A stretch of DNA of 64,000 nucleotides from Marinicella gelatinilytica (GTDB taxonomy: Bacteria > Pseudomonadota > Gammaproteobacteria > Xanthomonadales > Marinicellaceae). Shown here in pieces: positions 37,406 to 45,608 of the stretch (positions are counted from its first letter, which is position 1; each line of letters begins with the position of its first letter). Below the pieces are notes generated by a model, which worked only from the letters and a program-made list of their open reading frames with translations, was not told the DNA's origin and did no database searches. The position numbers and the translations under genes are program-made. The stretch is taken from contig NZ_JAPMLN010000012.1 of NCBI RefSeq assembly GCF_026410405.1, positions 35,932 to 99,931 on the forward strand, in the 5' to 3' direction.

Positions 37406-39227
37406 AGATTTCAATGCCAAAGACTTTATACGTGATTTACCCGGCCTACCCGGTGTCTATCAAATGTATGATGCGGACAACACCATCCTCTATGTGGGCA
37501 AAGCCCGCTCCTTAAAAAACCGGGTCAGCAGCTACTTCAACGGCACCGCTAAAGATAACAAGACCATGGCTTTGGTCAGCCAAATAGCGAATATGCGTTA
37601 CCACATCACCCAATCTGAAGGTGATGCCTTAATCTTAGAAAATCAGCTGATTAAAAAACATAAACCGAAATACAACATTCTTTTAAAAGACGGTAAAAGT
37701 TACCCATATATTTACATTTCTATTGGTGAGGATGAATTCCCGCGCATTACCTATGCCCGCGGCAAGAAAAAACGTGCCGGTCGTTATTTTGGCCCCTACC
37801 CCAGTTCACCATCAGTACGCTACGCCCTGAATTTCTTACAAAAGGTGTTTAAAGTAAGGCAATGCACCAACAGCTTTTACAGCAACCGTTCCAGGCCCTG
37901 TTTGCAACATCAGATAAATCGCTGCACAGCACCCTGCGTGGATTTAGTCTCAAAACAAGATTACCAAAAACAAATCAATTACACCATTGACTTTATTGAA
38001 GGCAAATCATCACAGGTTGTTGACAGTTTAGTTAAGGAAATGGAACAGGCATCTGCTCATCAACACTATGAACAAGCCGCTGAAGTGCGCGATCAAATTA
38101 AAGCCATTCGCAGCATCCAGTCGCACCAAGCCGTGGAAACTGGGCTCACCGATCAGATGGATATTCTGGCTGTGGGACAAGAGGCCGGCTTGTACATTGT
38201 TACCGTAGGAACTGTCAGAAATGGTCAGTTTTTAGGCAATCGCAATCATTTTCCCGAGACCCCAAAGGGCACATCACTGCCTGAGTTATTACATGATTTT
38301 ATAAGCCAATATTATGACCAGGACATTTTACCCAATCGCTTAATATGCAATCTTGAGCCCGCCGATAAAACTGATTTAGCGGAATTGCTCAGCGTCATAA
38401 AAGGTAAAAAAGTCTTTATTACCGCCAAGCCCCGGGGCCAACAGTTAAAACTGCTGAAACAAACCACTGACAACATGGACAACGCTTTACAAGTGCAGGT
38501 CAACAAATACGCCACTTGGCAGAAAAAATGGGATTTATGGCAAACAGAATTGGGATTTGAAAAGACACCGGAACGCATTGAATGTTTTGATATCAGCCAT
38601 CAAATGGGCGAACACACCCGCGCCTCGTGCGTGGTATTCGATGCCCAAGGCGCGGTAAAAGACAGCTATCGCCAATACATTATTTCCGGCATTCAGGGTG
38701 GCGATGATTACGCCGCCATGTCACAAGTCATTGAAAAACGCATCAACAGCCTTAAAAAACGAGACATGCCGTTTCCTGCTGCCTTTATTATTGACGGCGG
38801 CAAGGGCCAAGTGAACCAAGCGGTGCAAATATTAAAGGAACAGGACATTGATTCGATTCGCATCATCGGCGTTACCAAAGACGAAAACCGCACTGCCGGC
38901 AATGAACGGATTTATATCCCCGAAACCGGCCGGTTTATTACACCGAGACCCCATGATCTATTGTCCTTAATGATGCAGCATATCCGGGATGAAGCCCATC
39001 GCTTCGCCATTAAAAGTCACCGCAAGGCTTTTAAAAAATCCAGAAAAACATCCGTGTTAGAAGACATTCCGGGTATCGGCAAATCCAGACGCAACATCCT
39101 ACTGAAACATTTTGGCGGTATTCAAGGCCTAAAACAGGCCGGCATTGACGACATCCAAAAAGTCCAGGGTATCAGCGAAAAATTGGCGACAGACGTTTTT
39201 AACCAGTTACATGGCAATAAAACCTAA
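37392..39227 (+). CDS. uvrC: UvrABC excinuclease subunit C
   Basis: UvrC makes both incisions in nucleotide excision repair. The 611-residue protein has the N-terminal GIY-YIG nuclease (GVYQMYD near 21-27, LYVGKA near 33-38), a Cys-rich segment, and a UVR motif (AEVRDQIKAIRSIQ). The RNase H-like C-terminal nuclease contains ECFDISH and VIDGGKGQV-like IDGGKGQVNQA. Two helix-hairpin-helix motifs close the protein (DIPGIGKSRRNILLKHFGG). The start overlaps kdkA. The stop overlaps the App1-like gene on the other strand by 4 bp. Confidence 0.97.
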   Translation: MTANKDFNAKDFIRDLPGLPGVYQMYDADNTILYVGKARSLKNRVSSYFNGTAKDNKTMALVSQIANMRYHITQSEGDALILENQLIKKHKPKYNILLKDGKSYPYIYISIGEDEFPRITYARGKKKRAGRYFGPYPSSPSVRYALNFLQKVFKVRQCTNSFYSNRSRPCLQHQINRCTAPCVDLVSKQDYQKQINYTIDFIEGKSSQVVDSLVKEMEQASAHQHYEQAAEVRDQIKAIRSIQSHQAVETGLTDQMDILAVGQEAGLYIVTVGTVRNGQFLGNRNHFPETPKGTSLPELLHDFISQYYDQDILPNRLICNLEPADKTDLAELLSVIKGKKVFITAKPRGQQLKLLKQTTDNMDNALQVQVNKYATWQKKWDLWQTELGFEKTPERIECFDISHQMGEHTRASCVVFDAQGAVKDSYRQYIISGIQGGDDYAAMSQVIEKRINSLKKRDMPFPAAFIIDGGKGQVNQAVQILKEQDIDSIRIIGVTKDENRTAGNERIYIPETGRFITPRPHDLLSLMMQHIRDEAHRFAIKSHRKAFKKSRKTSVLEDIPGIGKSRRNILLKHFGGIQGLKQAGIDDIQKVQGISEKLATDVFNQLHGNKT

Positions 39228-40369
39228 TCTAAATTAACCTCGGCATCGATAACCCGCATCCCTTCAAAACGATTGGCCTTATCATCATTGTCCGGGCTGA
39301 CATCACGAATGATTATTTCTTTTATCTGACCGGGAAATGTTTTTCTGATGTGCTTAAACACTTCCGGGTCATGTTCACCCGAATCACCAATCAAGGTAAA
39401 CATGCGATGCGGGAAATGATTTAATATCTCAGTGATTTGCCGTATTTTCTGTTGTTCAGAGGCCTTTGAACCAAGTTTAATTAAACGGTAGAAGTCACCG
39501 TAAGTCTCACCTTCCAGTAAGTGCAAACGGACATTTTTCATGTGTATACTGCCCGGCGGAAAGCCAACGGTTTTAAACAAAAAATCAGCCAAAGGTCGAT
39601 ACATTTGCCACGGACCACCGGACACATAATGCAAAGCCACATCCTCATCAAACGTCTGGTACAGGGCTTTCATTTGCGGCACCGCCTGAAACGGTTTAAA
39701 AAAGGTATTCATCATCACCACCGCCTCGCCTTCGGTGATTTCTGTGATTTTCACTGTGTCATCAATATCAGAAATGACCGAATCACCATGGGGCTTAATC
39801 AAGCGAATACCTCCTTCGCCCAGGTGATCTTTACCGGTGGCACTAAACCGTAACCAGCCATTTTTAGATTGCTGCGCCGCCAATAATTCCTTAGCACGCT
39901 CAAATGACAAGCTTAATTCGCCAAATAATAAGCCGTTAAAATCCGTGCGTTTATCACCATCGAGCGACTTTAAGCGAAAAATCTCATTGTGCGGATCATT
40001 ATCAAAGGTTAAAAAGATGGCCTCAAAAGATTGACTGTCGGCCACGAAATCACGAAAGCGAAAGCGAAACATCTTAATCTGATCTTCTTGCAGCTCATCT
40101 AAACCGGCTTTGTTTTTAACCACCCTTTTGGCGATTTTCGATAATTGCTTACCGCCCCAACAACCATGCTTGTGCACCCACACCCGCAAAGGTATGCGCC
40201 ACAGACCATCATTTTGGTAACCGTAGCTCGGATAAAAAGTCACATATTCAGTATTTTTCATTGTACCTTCAGATGTTTCAGTTCCTGAGCAAAGTGCCCA
40301 GCCAACCACAAAAATAAGACATATAATGATTAACAGCCCGCTGCGAAGCCAAGTCCGGCGCTGAATCAC
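39224..40369 (-). CDS. App1-like phosphatase (DUF2183 domain)
   Basis: The 381-residue protein begins with a hydrophobic segment (LLIIICLIFVVGWALC, residues 12-27) that may anchor it or serve as a signal. The C-terminal catalytic domain has the HAD-like motif SDIDDTVK near residues 200-207 and a late acidic motif LIGDSGEHDPEVF, as in App1 phosphatidate phosphatase of yeast and its bacterial homologues. A phospholipid phosphatase role is likely by family. The start is GTG at 40369, whose first base is the last base of the trmL stop (TAGTG), so translation is coupled. Confidence 0.8.
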   Translation of the reverse strand: MIQRRTWLRSGLLIIICLIFVVGWALCSGTETSEGTMKNTEYVTFYPSYGYQNDGLWRIPLRVWVHKHGCWGGKQLSKIAKRVVKNKAGLDELQEDQIKMFRFRFRDFVADSQSFEAIFLTFDNDPHNEIFRLKSLDGDKRTDFNGLLFGELSLSFERAKELLAAQQSKNGWLRFSATGKDHLGEGGIRLIKPHGDSVISDIDDTVKITEITEGEAVVMMNTFFKPFQAVPQMKALYQTFDEDVALHYVSGGPWQMYRPLADFLFKTVGFPPGSIHMKNVRLHLLEGETYGDFYRLIKLGSKASEQQKIRQITEILNHFPHRMFTLIGDSGEHDPEVFKHIRKTFPGQIKEIIIRDVSPDNDDKANRFEGMRVIDAEVNLD

Positions 40370-40830
40370 TACAGCAAACCCTCAAAACCCAATTGCCCTA
40401 AAGCTTGATACAAAACAATGGCCGCGGTATTGGATAAATTCAAACTTCGAGAATCAGCCCGCATCGGAATCCGCACCGGATAAATCAAATCATGCCCCCG
40501 AACAGCCTCCGGCAAACCCCGGGTCTCCGGTCCCAATAACAAACAATCATTGTCCGCATAAGCCACTTCATGCGAATAGTCTTTAGCCTTGGTAGTCAGC
40601 GCATAAATCTGATTAAAATCAGTGTCTTGCATAAAAGACTTAAAGTCATCATGCTCCCGAACCTGCGCCCACTCACGATAATCCAAACCCGCCCGCCGGA
40701 GCGCCTTGGTCTCCATAGCAAAACCCAAAGGATGAATCAAATGCAACCGCACCCCGGTATTGGCACACAAGCGAATAATATTCCCCGTATTCGGCGGAAT
40801 CTCAGGTTCGTATAGAGCTAAATGAAGCAT
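40369..40830 (-). CDS. trmL: tRNA (cytidine/uridine-34 2'-O)-methyltransferase
   Basis: TrmL methylates the wobble ribose of tRNA-Leu isoacceptors. About 153 residues carry the SPOUT methyltransferase signatures: EPEIPPNTGNIIRLCANTG at the start, then LLGPETRGLP and the C-terminal PMRADSRSLNLSNTAAIVLYQ, which form the knot. ATG 40830 gives MLHLALYEPE; the ATG at 40839 adds only three residues (MSC). Confidence 0.94.
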   Translation of the reverse strand: MLHLALYEPEIPPNTGNIIRLCANTGVRLHLIHPLGFAMETKALRRAGLDYREWAQVREHDDFKSFMQDTDFNQIYALTTKAKDYSHEVAYADNDCLLLGPETRGLPEAVRGHDLIYPVRIPMRADSRSLNLSNTAAIVLYQALGQLGFEGLL

Positions 40831-40997
40831 ACATGACATGTGATTTTTAAAAGATTTATTGTATGCGGAGATAGGTCATTTCACAAATAATTGAAAAAAA
40901 TAACCAACTGCACAAGCTCAAAATTAATTAGCGTATTTTTTTTCTCATTCCCATGTTCCGGAGACTATGAAATAACTCAGCCAGTCTGTGATTGATT

Positions 40998-41288
40998 TTA
41001 CTTATTCACTAATTTCAGTATCTCATTAATTTCCTTTCCAGTAAGCCCTTGTTTTTTAAGATAGCCTTCTCTCTGATTCTCCGGCATCTCCCTCAACATA
41101 TTCTTAAGCTCTTTTGATACTGTGAATTCAAAAAACTCTGAAACAAAATAAATAAATATAACTGAAAAGATGGAAACACTCATGCCAATAACACCAGCAG
41201 TTGAAAGGTTGCCATATATTAGTAATGTGGTTGCACTAATAATACTAATACTAAGTATTATTTCATCCTTTAGTTTTAGCTTAATCAT
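40998..41288 (-). CDS. Small two-helix membrane protein, unknown
   Basis: The 96-residue protein has two hydrophobic helices (IILSISIISATTLLIYG and VIGMSVSIFSVIFIYFVSEFF). A charged C-terminal helical tail follows (ELKNMLREMPENQREGYLKKQGLTGKEINEILKLVNK, beginning near residue 60). I know no family for it. It belongs to the low-GC patch of small genes between trmL and ubiA, in the same direction as its right-hand neighbours. Confidence 0.5.
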   Translation of the reverse strand: MIKLKLKDEIILSISIISATTLLIYGNLSTAGVIGMSVSIFSVIFIYFVSEFFEFTVSKELKNMLREMPENQREGYLKKQGLTGKEINEILKLVNK

Positions 41289-41362
41289 ATTAGATATAAT
41301 ACTTAAAACACATCTGCATATAAAAAATTACTTTAGCTTATGGACACAAGTATTTGAAAATA

Positions 41363-41596
41363 TTATTTATCGTGTCGTTTAAATTTAATGTACAACAACA
41401 CTGGAATGGATAAAATTCCATAAATAATCAAGCCATAAAAATCGATCGAAATAATCCCGTAACCTATCAGAACTGCTGCATACTCTAAAGATTTCTCTTC
41501 CTCCCAAATAAATGCTAATGACACACCTACTATTAGATATATAGTCATTAAGATCCAATAAATCTTTGTCCATTTTTCAAATAATTTATCTTTCAT
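41363..41596 (-). CDS. Small membrane protein, unknown
   Basis: The 77-residue protein has three hydrophobic segments (IYWILMTIYLIVGVSLAFI, YAAVLIGYGIISIDFYGL and IIYGILSIPVLLYIKF) and basic ends. No family is recognised. It lies 74 bp upstream of the other small membrane protein gene and has the same low-GC base use. Confidence 0.5.
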   Translation of the reverse strand: MKDKLFEKWTKIYWILMTIYLIVGVSLAFIWEEEKSLEYAAVLIGYGIISIDFYGLIIYGILSIPVLLYIKFKRHDK

Positions 41597-41663
41597 TTAT
41601 CTAAATTTATTATTTTTAACTCACATTCTTTGGGAAAAATAAACGACACAAATTCTCTGTATT

Positions 41664-41969
41664 TTATTCAAACCGATCTTCAACATTTTCAAGCAGTCTC
41701 TTTCCGTGAATCACACTGGCAATTAAAATACATTCTGTCTCAATTCGATAAATCAAACGGTAGTTATGGATAAATCGTTCTCGTATATTTTCATCGCTCA
41801 ATTCGGGAACACAGCGACCGATGTGGGGAAACTCCGCAATGTGCCGTGATACAGATAATATTTCAGTGACAATACTTCGAGCATAGTACTCTGAATCTCT
41901 GGCGATATACTCAGTAATTGCCTCAATATCCTCTACTGCTTCAGGCGACCACCTTACTATGTGGTCCAC
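41664..41969 (-). CDS. ParE/RelE-family toxin
   Basis: The 101-residue protein has the RelE/ParE fold pattern: RWSPEAVEDIEAITEYIARDS at the N-terminus, AEFPHIGRCVPEL in the middle and the C-terminal strands YRLIYRIETECILIASVIHGKRLL, with the Arg/Tyr-rich core. It has no HxR catalytic set of mRNA-cleaving RelE, so a ParE-like gyrase-poisoning or unassigned activity is more likely. The start lies inside the end of the antitoxin gene (13-bp overlap), which supports a functional pair. Confidence 0.82.
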   Translation of the reverse strand: MDHIVRWSPEAVEDIEAITEYIARDSEYYARSIVTEILSVSRHIAEFPHIGRCVPELSDENIRERFIHNYRLIYRIETECILIASVIHGKRLLENVEDRFE

Positions 41970-42142
41970 TGACTTAATCTTTTCTCAACTTCATCCTGAC
42001 TAAAAGAACCTTCATTCTCAGCCCGATTAATGCCTTTTTTAATTTTATCTACCACATACAGATGGTATTGAACATCTTCAAGTGAGCAATCGTCGGGAAG
42101 TTTATTTAAAATCGACTTAACATCATCTTTTGCTGTATTCAT
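41957..42142 (-). CDS. Antitoxin of the ParE/RelE-type pair
   Basis: The 61-residue protein is acidic and helical: SILNKLPDDCSLEDVQYHLYVVDKIKKGINRAENEG with a C-terminal SQDEVEKRLSQW. The arrangement of a small acidic gene upstream of and overlapping a ParE-like toxin is that of type II antitoxins. I recognise the LPDDCSLEDVQYHLYV pattern as common in such antitoxins but cannot give a named family. Confidence 0.75.
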   Translation of the reverse strand: MNTAKDDVKSILNKLPDDCSLEDVQYHLYVVDKIKKGINRAENEGSFSQDEVEKRLSQWTT

Positions 42143-42270
42143 AAACGGTTACCTTTTATTCTCTTGCACATAGATATTTATTATATATGCATTAGTTATG
42201 AATGTCCCCATGATTTCGTAGTGCTCGGCCTCGTAATTCTCGACTCTTTGTACCGGACGCTATAGTTAAA

Positions 42271-42549
42271 TTACCCAAAAAAGCCGGAAATGATGTCAGC
42301 TATCCCTTCGATAATCACCATAAAACCGCTAAATATAGCTTCTAAGATACCAGACAAAATATCGAAAACACCTTCACCAGCCAACACAACCGGCGTGGCT
42401 GCGCCCACCAGTGAAACTGCGATGGCGCCTAAAGCAACAGCTTTTACACCGGCCACTAAAATATAGATAACAGAGAACAGTAAAACACTGGCATAGATGG
42501 CATTCAGTGCTCTAATTTTTGGTGACTGGTTTTTAGTTTTTTTCCTCAT
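42271..42549 (-). CDS. Hydrophobic small protein, unknown
   Basis: The 92-residue protein starts with a very basic stretch (MRKKTKNQSPKIR). Long hydrophobic segments follow: IYASVLLFSVIYILVAGVKA, AIAVSLVGAATPVVLAG and a Gly/Ile-rich end (GILEAIFSGFMVIIEGIADI). It could be a membrane protein or a small pore-forming peptide. No family is recognised. The next gene upstream is 82 bp away. Confidence 0.5.
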   Translation of the reverse strand: MRKKTKNQSPKIRALNAIYASVLLFSVIYILVAGVKAVALGAIAVSLVGAATPVVLAGEGVFDILSGILEAIFSGFMVIIEGIADIISGFFG

Positions 42550-42631
42550 TCATTAATCCCTATTTTTTATACACGTGTTTCGTTTAATGATCACCTTGCT
42601 AATTATGGCGCTTACCGTTGTGGCGCCACCG

Positions 42632-42910
42632 CTACTTTCTGGCCTTGGCTTTCGCTTGGCGCATGGCTTTTCGTTGTTGTTTATTAGGTAGGTTTTCTCG
42701 GGTATCCAGAACTGTCTTAAGATCTTGATAAGCTTTTTTCCACTCAGGGGTATTTTTGAATTCAATCATTCCGGAGTTCGATGGTTTGGTTTGATTGGAC
42801 ACCTCAAAAGACTCGTCACATTTGAGCAACGCTTTGCGCCGAGTCATTAATGTGCCGGTATGCATTTTCTCCAGTTCGGCCAGTGTTTTTGGTTCTACTT
42901 TGTTAGCCAT
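42632..42910 (-). CDS. Conserved small cytosolic protein, unknown function
   Basis: The 92-residue protein is strongly charged: VEPKTLAELEKMHTGTLMTRRKALLKCDESFE at the N-terminus and a basic C-terminal helix NKQQRKAMRQAKAKARK. The central part has EFKNTPEWKKAYQDLKTVL. I recall similar small proteins in other gammaproteobacteria (the MHTGTLMTRR pattern), without a known function. The basic tail may bind nucleic acid. The gene sits 13 bp downstream of a small lipoprotein gene. Confidence 0.6.
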   Translation of the reverse strand: MANKVEPKTLAELEKMHTGTLMTRRKALLKCDESFEVSNQTKPSNSGMIEFKNTPEWKKAYQDLKTVLDTRENLPNKQQRKAMRQAKAKARK

Positions 42911-42923
42911 TTATACCAATTAC

Positions 42924-43121
42924 TCATCGTGATTTATCTGCTTTACGTTCTTGTTCATATTCTTCAAAAGATTTTTGAGTTCGTTTAAAACACTCTTCAA
43001 ATTCAGAAGGCGGTCCTTGGCTGCAGTCAGTTCGATTGTTTATCTGAATATTGTTATACACCGCTTGAGAGCTGCAGCTTGATAAGAGGCATAAAGCCAT
43101 CAAATACCCAATCTTATTCAT
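42924..43121 (-). CDS. Small lipoprotein, unknown
   Basis: The 65-residue protein has a lipoprotein signal (MNKIGYLMALCLLSSCSSQ, lipobox LSSC). The mature part of about 50 residues carries two further Cys (TDCSQGPPSEFEEC) and a charged end (YEQERKADKSR). It probably starts a short transcript with the gene at 42632. Function unknown. Confidence 0.65.
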   Translation of the reverse strand: MNKIGYLMALCLLSSCSSQAVYNNIQINNRTDCSQGPPSEFEECFKRTQKSFEEYEQERKADKSR

Positions 43122-43325
43122 TTAATCTCTCCAGCAGATATTTTTAACCATCCATCAATATCGTATCATATTTACATACTTGCTCAATACTGTTAAGCAG
43201 AGCAAAAAAAAGTATATTTAAATAACTTACTTGTTTATTTATTTTCAAACTCAGTTTAAAGTATTACTTGCAAGTAATCCTTTGCGCAAGCAAATGGAAT
43301 TCTCTTTTCTAAAAAGGAATCTTAA

Positions 43326-43775
43326 ATGACTAAAGCAGCCACCCTTTTAATCGCACTACTGATTTCAAATATGGCTTTTGCCAAGCAAAAATATTATAAA
43401 TGGACTGATGAAAACGGCAGCATTCATTATTCCACAGAAAAACCCGAAAATAATCAGACAGATGAATTGGACATCAGCACAAGGCAACCGGTGTTAAGTG
43501 AAACCTCAGAAAAAGCGGAACCAGAAAATTCGCAAGAGACGGAAGAAAAAAGTTATCTGGAACAACGACGCGAGAAAAAACAAAAAGCACAGCAACAGGC
43601 CAATAAAAACAGAGAACGCTGTTTAGATGCCAAACATGCCGTCACCAAATATCAACAACAAGTCCGCATGAGCCGCATTGATCGAGAAACCGGTGAAACC
43701 ATCTATTTAGATGACTTTAAAAGAGAGCAAATCATTCAACGGGCACAACAAGCCGTGACAAAATACTGTAATTAA
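43326..43775 (+). CDS. Secreted DUF4124-domain protein
   Basis: The 149-residue protein has a signal peptide (MTKAATLLIALLISNMAFA). The DUF4124 pattern KYYKWTDENGSIHYSTEKP follows directly. The rest is an Arg/Gln/Lys-rich helical region likely to form a coiled coil (YLEQRREKKQKAQQQANKN). DUF4124 is common in periplasmic proteins of gammaproteobacteria, with no fixed function. AAAAAGGAATCTTAA precedes the ATG with good RBS spacing. Confidence 0.85.
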   Translation: MTKAATLLIALLISNMAFAKQKYYKWTDENGSIHYSTEKPENNQTDELDISTRQPVLSETSEKAEPENSQETEEKSYLEQRREKKQKAQQQANKNRERCLDAKHAVTKYQQQVRMSRIDRETGETIYLDDFKREQIIQRAQQAVTKYCN

Positions 43776-43904
43776 AATCAGTCATTTGGCCTCTTTTCAT
43801 TTTCTTTGGCCAAAATTAAATAGTTTTTTCCGGAGCTTAAGTTTCTTTTCTGTGATCTCAGTTTCAAACTCTAAATGGCCTTTAATCCAAGCCTGTATTT
43901 TTTT

Positions 43905-44384
43905 TCATTTCCTATCATTAGTAACATTTAATAATGGCACGAGACTACCATCTTTCAGCCTTAGCTTAAAGAAATACTTGGTAAACAGCTCGCCAGAATC
44001 AGTCGCAGATTCATTGAAGTTTAAATTAAAATGACTAATTTCAGCATAGGGGATTTTTCTGGCCGACAAAAACTTATACTGATACCTTTTTTTAATGACG
44101 CTTTGTGTGGTGTTATTAAATTCAATATAACCTAAACGTAAAGCATAAAAAAGCAGGATAGCTCCCATAACACAAGCTGTTACAAAAACCCAATGACTAA
44201 AAACATTTGCTATGCCCGAATGAGACATAGATAAAAACATCATAAATAAGTTAATTAAAATTATAAATGCAAATCCAATTCGATTAACTAAATCTCTCTC
44301 CACGACCCTCAATCGATCAACACCGTAGCGCTTCATAATAAATTGAGGTTCTTTATAAATTATCTTATCTTTAATTTTAAACAT
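43905..44384 (-). CDS. Two-helix membrane protein, unknown
   Basis: The 159-residue protein has a basic N-terminus (residues 1-35), two membrane helices (RIGFAFIILINLFMMFLSM and VFVTACVMGAILLFYALRLG), then a soluble domain with alternating polar/hydrophobic strands (YIEFNNTTQSVIKKRYQY, ISHFNLNFNESAT, FFKLRLKDGSLVPLL). The domain after the helices resembles a PH-like fold as in YcxB/DUF304-type proteins, but this is only a pattern impression. Confidence 0.5.
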   Translation of the reverse strand: MFKIKDKIIYKEPQFIMKRYGVDRLRVVERDLVNRIGFAFIILINLFMMFLSMSHSGIANVFSHWVFVTACVMGAILLFYALRLGYIEFNNTTQSVIKKRYQYKFLSARKIPYAEISHFNLNFNESATDSGELFTKYFFKLRLKDGSLVPLLNVTNDRK

Positions 44385-44793
44385 CGATTAATTATTACTT
44401 AATGGCATTTGTGATGAATTAGGATACCTACGCAATAAGTATCTATTAAACACAAACCCTGAATATTTAAGGTCAATAGTCCAATAATTTTATATCATAA
44501 ATTTAAATTTATAATTTTCAAAGAACCTGAATTCAGTTGGTTTCACTGAAGTCATATTAACCACTGTGGTTCCAAGCAAAGAACACTGACCTTCTTGATT
44601 ATCCCAGGCATCAATACAATCCACTTGATGGGCTTTGGAAAGCAGCTTTTAAAGTAACTATTAACCACAGAGAACACTAAGGAATCACAAAGTTCTCAAA
44701 GATAAAAAGATAAATATTAGGCTTAATGCCTGTGTGAAAATCTTTGTGATCTTTGTGGCAAAATAATAGAACAAGACGTATTGAGCTGACATT
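44385..44793. other. Intergenic region with CACAGAG-type repeat
   Basis: The 409 bp are AT-rich. The right half carries TTAACCACAGAG (44661-44672) and CTTTGTGATCTTTGTGGC (44742-44759) in opposite orientation, a sequence type often seen as solo repeats in proteobacterial genomes. The left half has no recognisable gene or signal. Confidence 0.5.
44661..44759. repeat. Imperfect inverted repeat, CCACAGAG/CTTTGTGG type
   Basis: TTAACCACAGAGAACAC at the left faces CTTTGTGATCTTTGTGGC at the right, with partial complementarity. A further related inverse copy, CTCTGCGGTTAA, lies at 45530-45541 on the far side of the toxin-antitoxin remnant; it differs from the inverse of the left end at one position of twelve. 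Confidence 0.45.
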
Positions 44794-45009
44794 ATGAGTA
44801 TCCAAAAAGCTTTAGAAGATACAAAAAAACTAAATAGCAGTGAACGCGCCTTACTGGCCCATTGTCTGATTTCATCTCTGGAAACTGAGCAAGATGACGG
44901 TGTGGATAATGCCTGGTTTCAATTAGCAGAAAAGCGCATAAAAGAACTACGTTCAGGTGCTGTTACAGCTATGACACGGCAAGAAATTAAACAACAAGTT
45001 AAGGGCTAG
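44794..45009 (+). CDS. Addiction-module antitoxin (stability-determinant type)
   Basis: The 71-residue protein starts MSIQKALEDTKKLNSSERAL and has EQDDGVDNAWFQLAEKRIKELRSGAV followed by a C-terminal TRQEIKQQV. This is the pattern of the TIGR02574 addiction-module proteins (WxxEixxRxxElxsGxv) that partner RelE/ParE toxins. The toxin frame begins 3 bp after the stop, but that gene is broken, so this antitoxin is probably a relic or neutralises a homologous toxin elsewhere. Confidence 0.82.
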   Translation: MSIQKALEDTKKLNSSERALLAHCLISSLETEQDDGVDNAWFQLAEKRIKELRSGAVTAMTRQEIKQQVKG

Positions 45010-45012
45010 CAC

Positions 45013-45469
45013 TTGTTAGAATTGAAATTCCATCCTCAGGTTTCTGAAGATATACAAGCTTTCTATCGAGACCTTTGCATAAATCGTGAATTAAGTAAAA
45101 ATGTCTGAAACCCTGAATCTCTGCGTCAGAAAACTTAGCAATAGCCTTGCTATTACTTGCGTTTCCTTCCTTGATCTTCAGAATTTCAATCATTTTTACA
45201 ATAACCCAGAATTATGCAAAGGTCTCTTATCAATGGTATCAAAAACAAGCACTTGGTCTTGGTGATGATTTTATTCGAGAATTAGAATCAGCCTACGCAG
45301 TTATTTCCGACATGCCACAAACATGGCCCTTTTTTCAAAAGGACTTTCAAAGATACATTTTATCAAAATTCCCGTATTCGGTTATCTATCAAGCCACAAT
45401 AAATCTGTTTTTATTGTTGCTGTTATGCACAACAGCAGAAAGCCGGGGGTTTGGCACCAGCGTCTTTGA
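45013..45469 (+). pseudogene. RelE/ParE-family toxin, interrupted by a MITE and frameshifted
   Basis: The 5' part reads LLELKFHPQVSEDIQAFY from TTG 45013 up to the insertion at 45068. After removal of the inserted DNA and one TATC copy the frame rejoins exactly as AFYQWYQKQALGLGDDFIREL, typical for this toxin family. A second lesion follows near 45395-45408: the frame with FPYSVIYQ does not lead to the expected end. A neighbouring frame gives SVFIVAVMHNSRKPGVWHQRL and a stop at 45467-45469, the normal C-terminus. So two independent inactivating events are visible. The open frame that now extends to 45500 is not the original C-terminus. Confidence 0.9.
45068..45226. mobile_element. 159-bp MITE with 15-bp terminal inverted repeats
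   Basis: GAGACCTTTGCATAA (45068-45082) and TTATGCAAAGGTCTC (45212-45226) are exact reverse complements. TATC occurs just before the element (45064-45067) and, after one extra T, just behind it (45228-45231), a likely 4-bp target duplication. The element has no transposase and lies within a toxin gene. The GAGACCTTTGCA end is a type I associate with IS5-family elements, so an IS5-family transposase elsewhere in the genome may mobilise it; that is from memory, not checked. Confidence 0.88.
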
Positions 45470-45608
45470 GTGTAAATATAAAAATCAATTAAATGAATAG
45501 TTTATGCCTTTTGTAAAAACCGCTGTGACCTCTGCGGTTAAATAAAATAGGTGCTTTTAAATATTTAAATCAAATGAACTAATTAAGGCATTGGTTTACA
45601 ATACCGCC

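Noticed and set aside
43786..44034. 82-codon plus-strand frame
   Set aside because: Mostly antisense to the membrane protein gene at 43905-44384, rich in Phe/Ser/Leu and without an RBS.
45147..45500. 117-codon frame as an intact gene
   Set aside because: Its first 26 codons lie in the inserted MITE and its last third is out of the toxin frame; it is part of the pseudogene.
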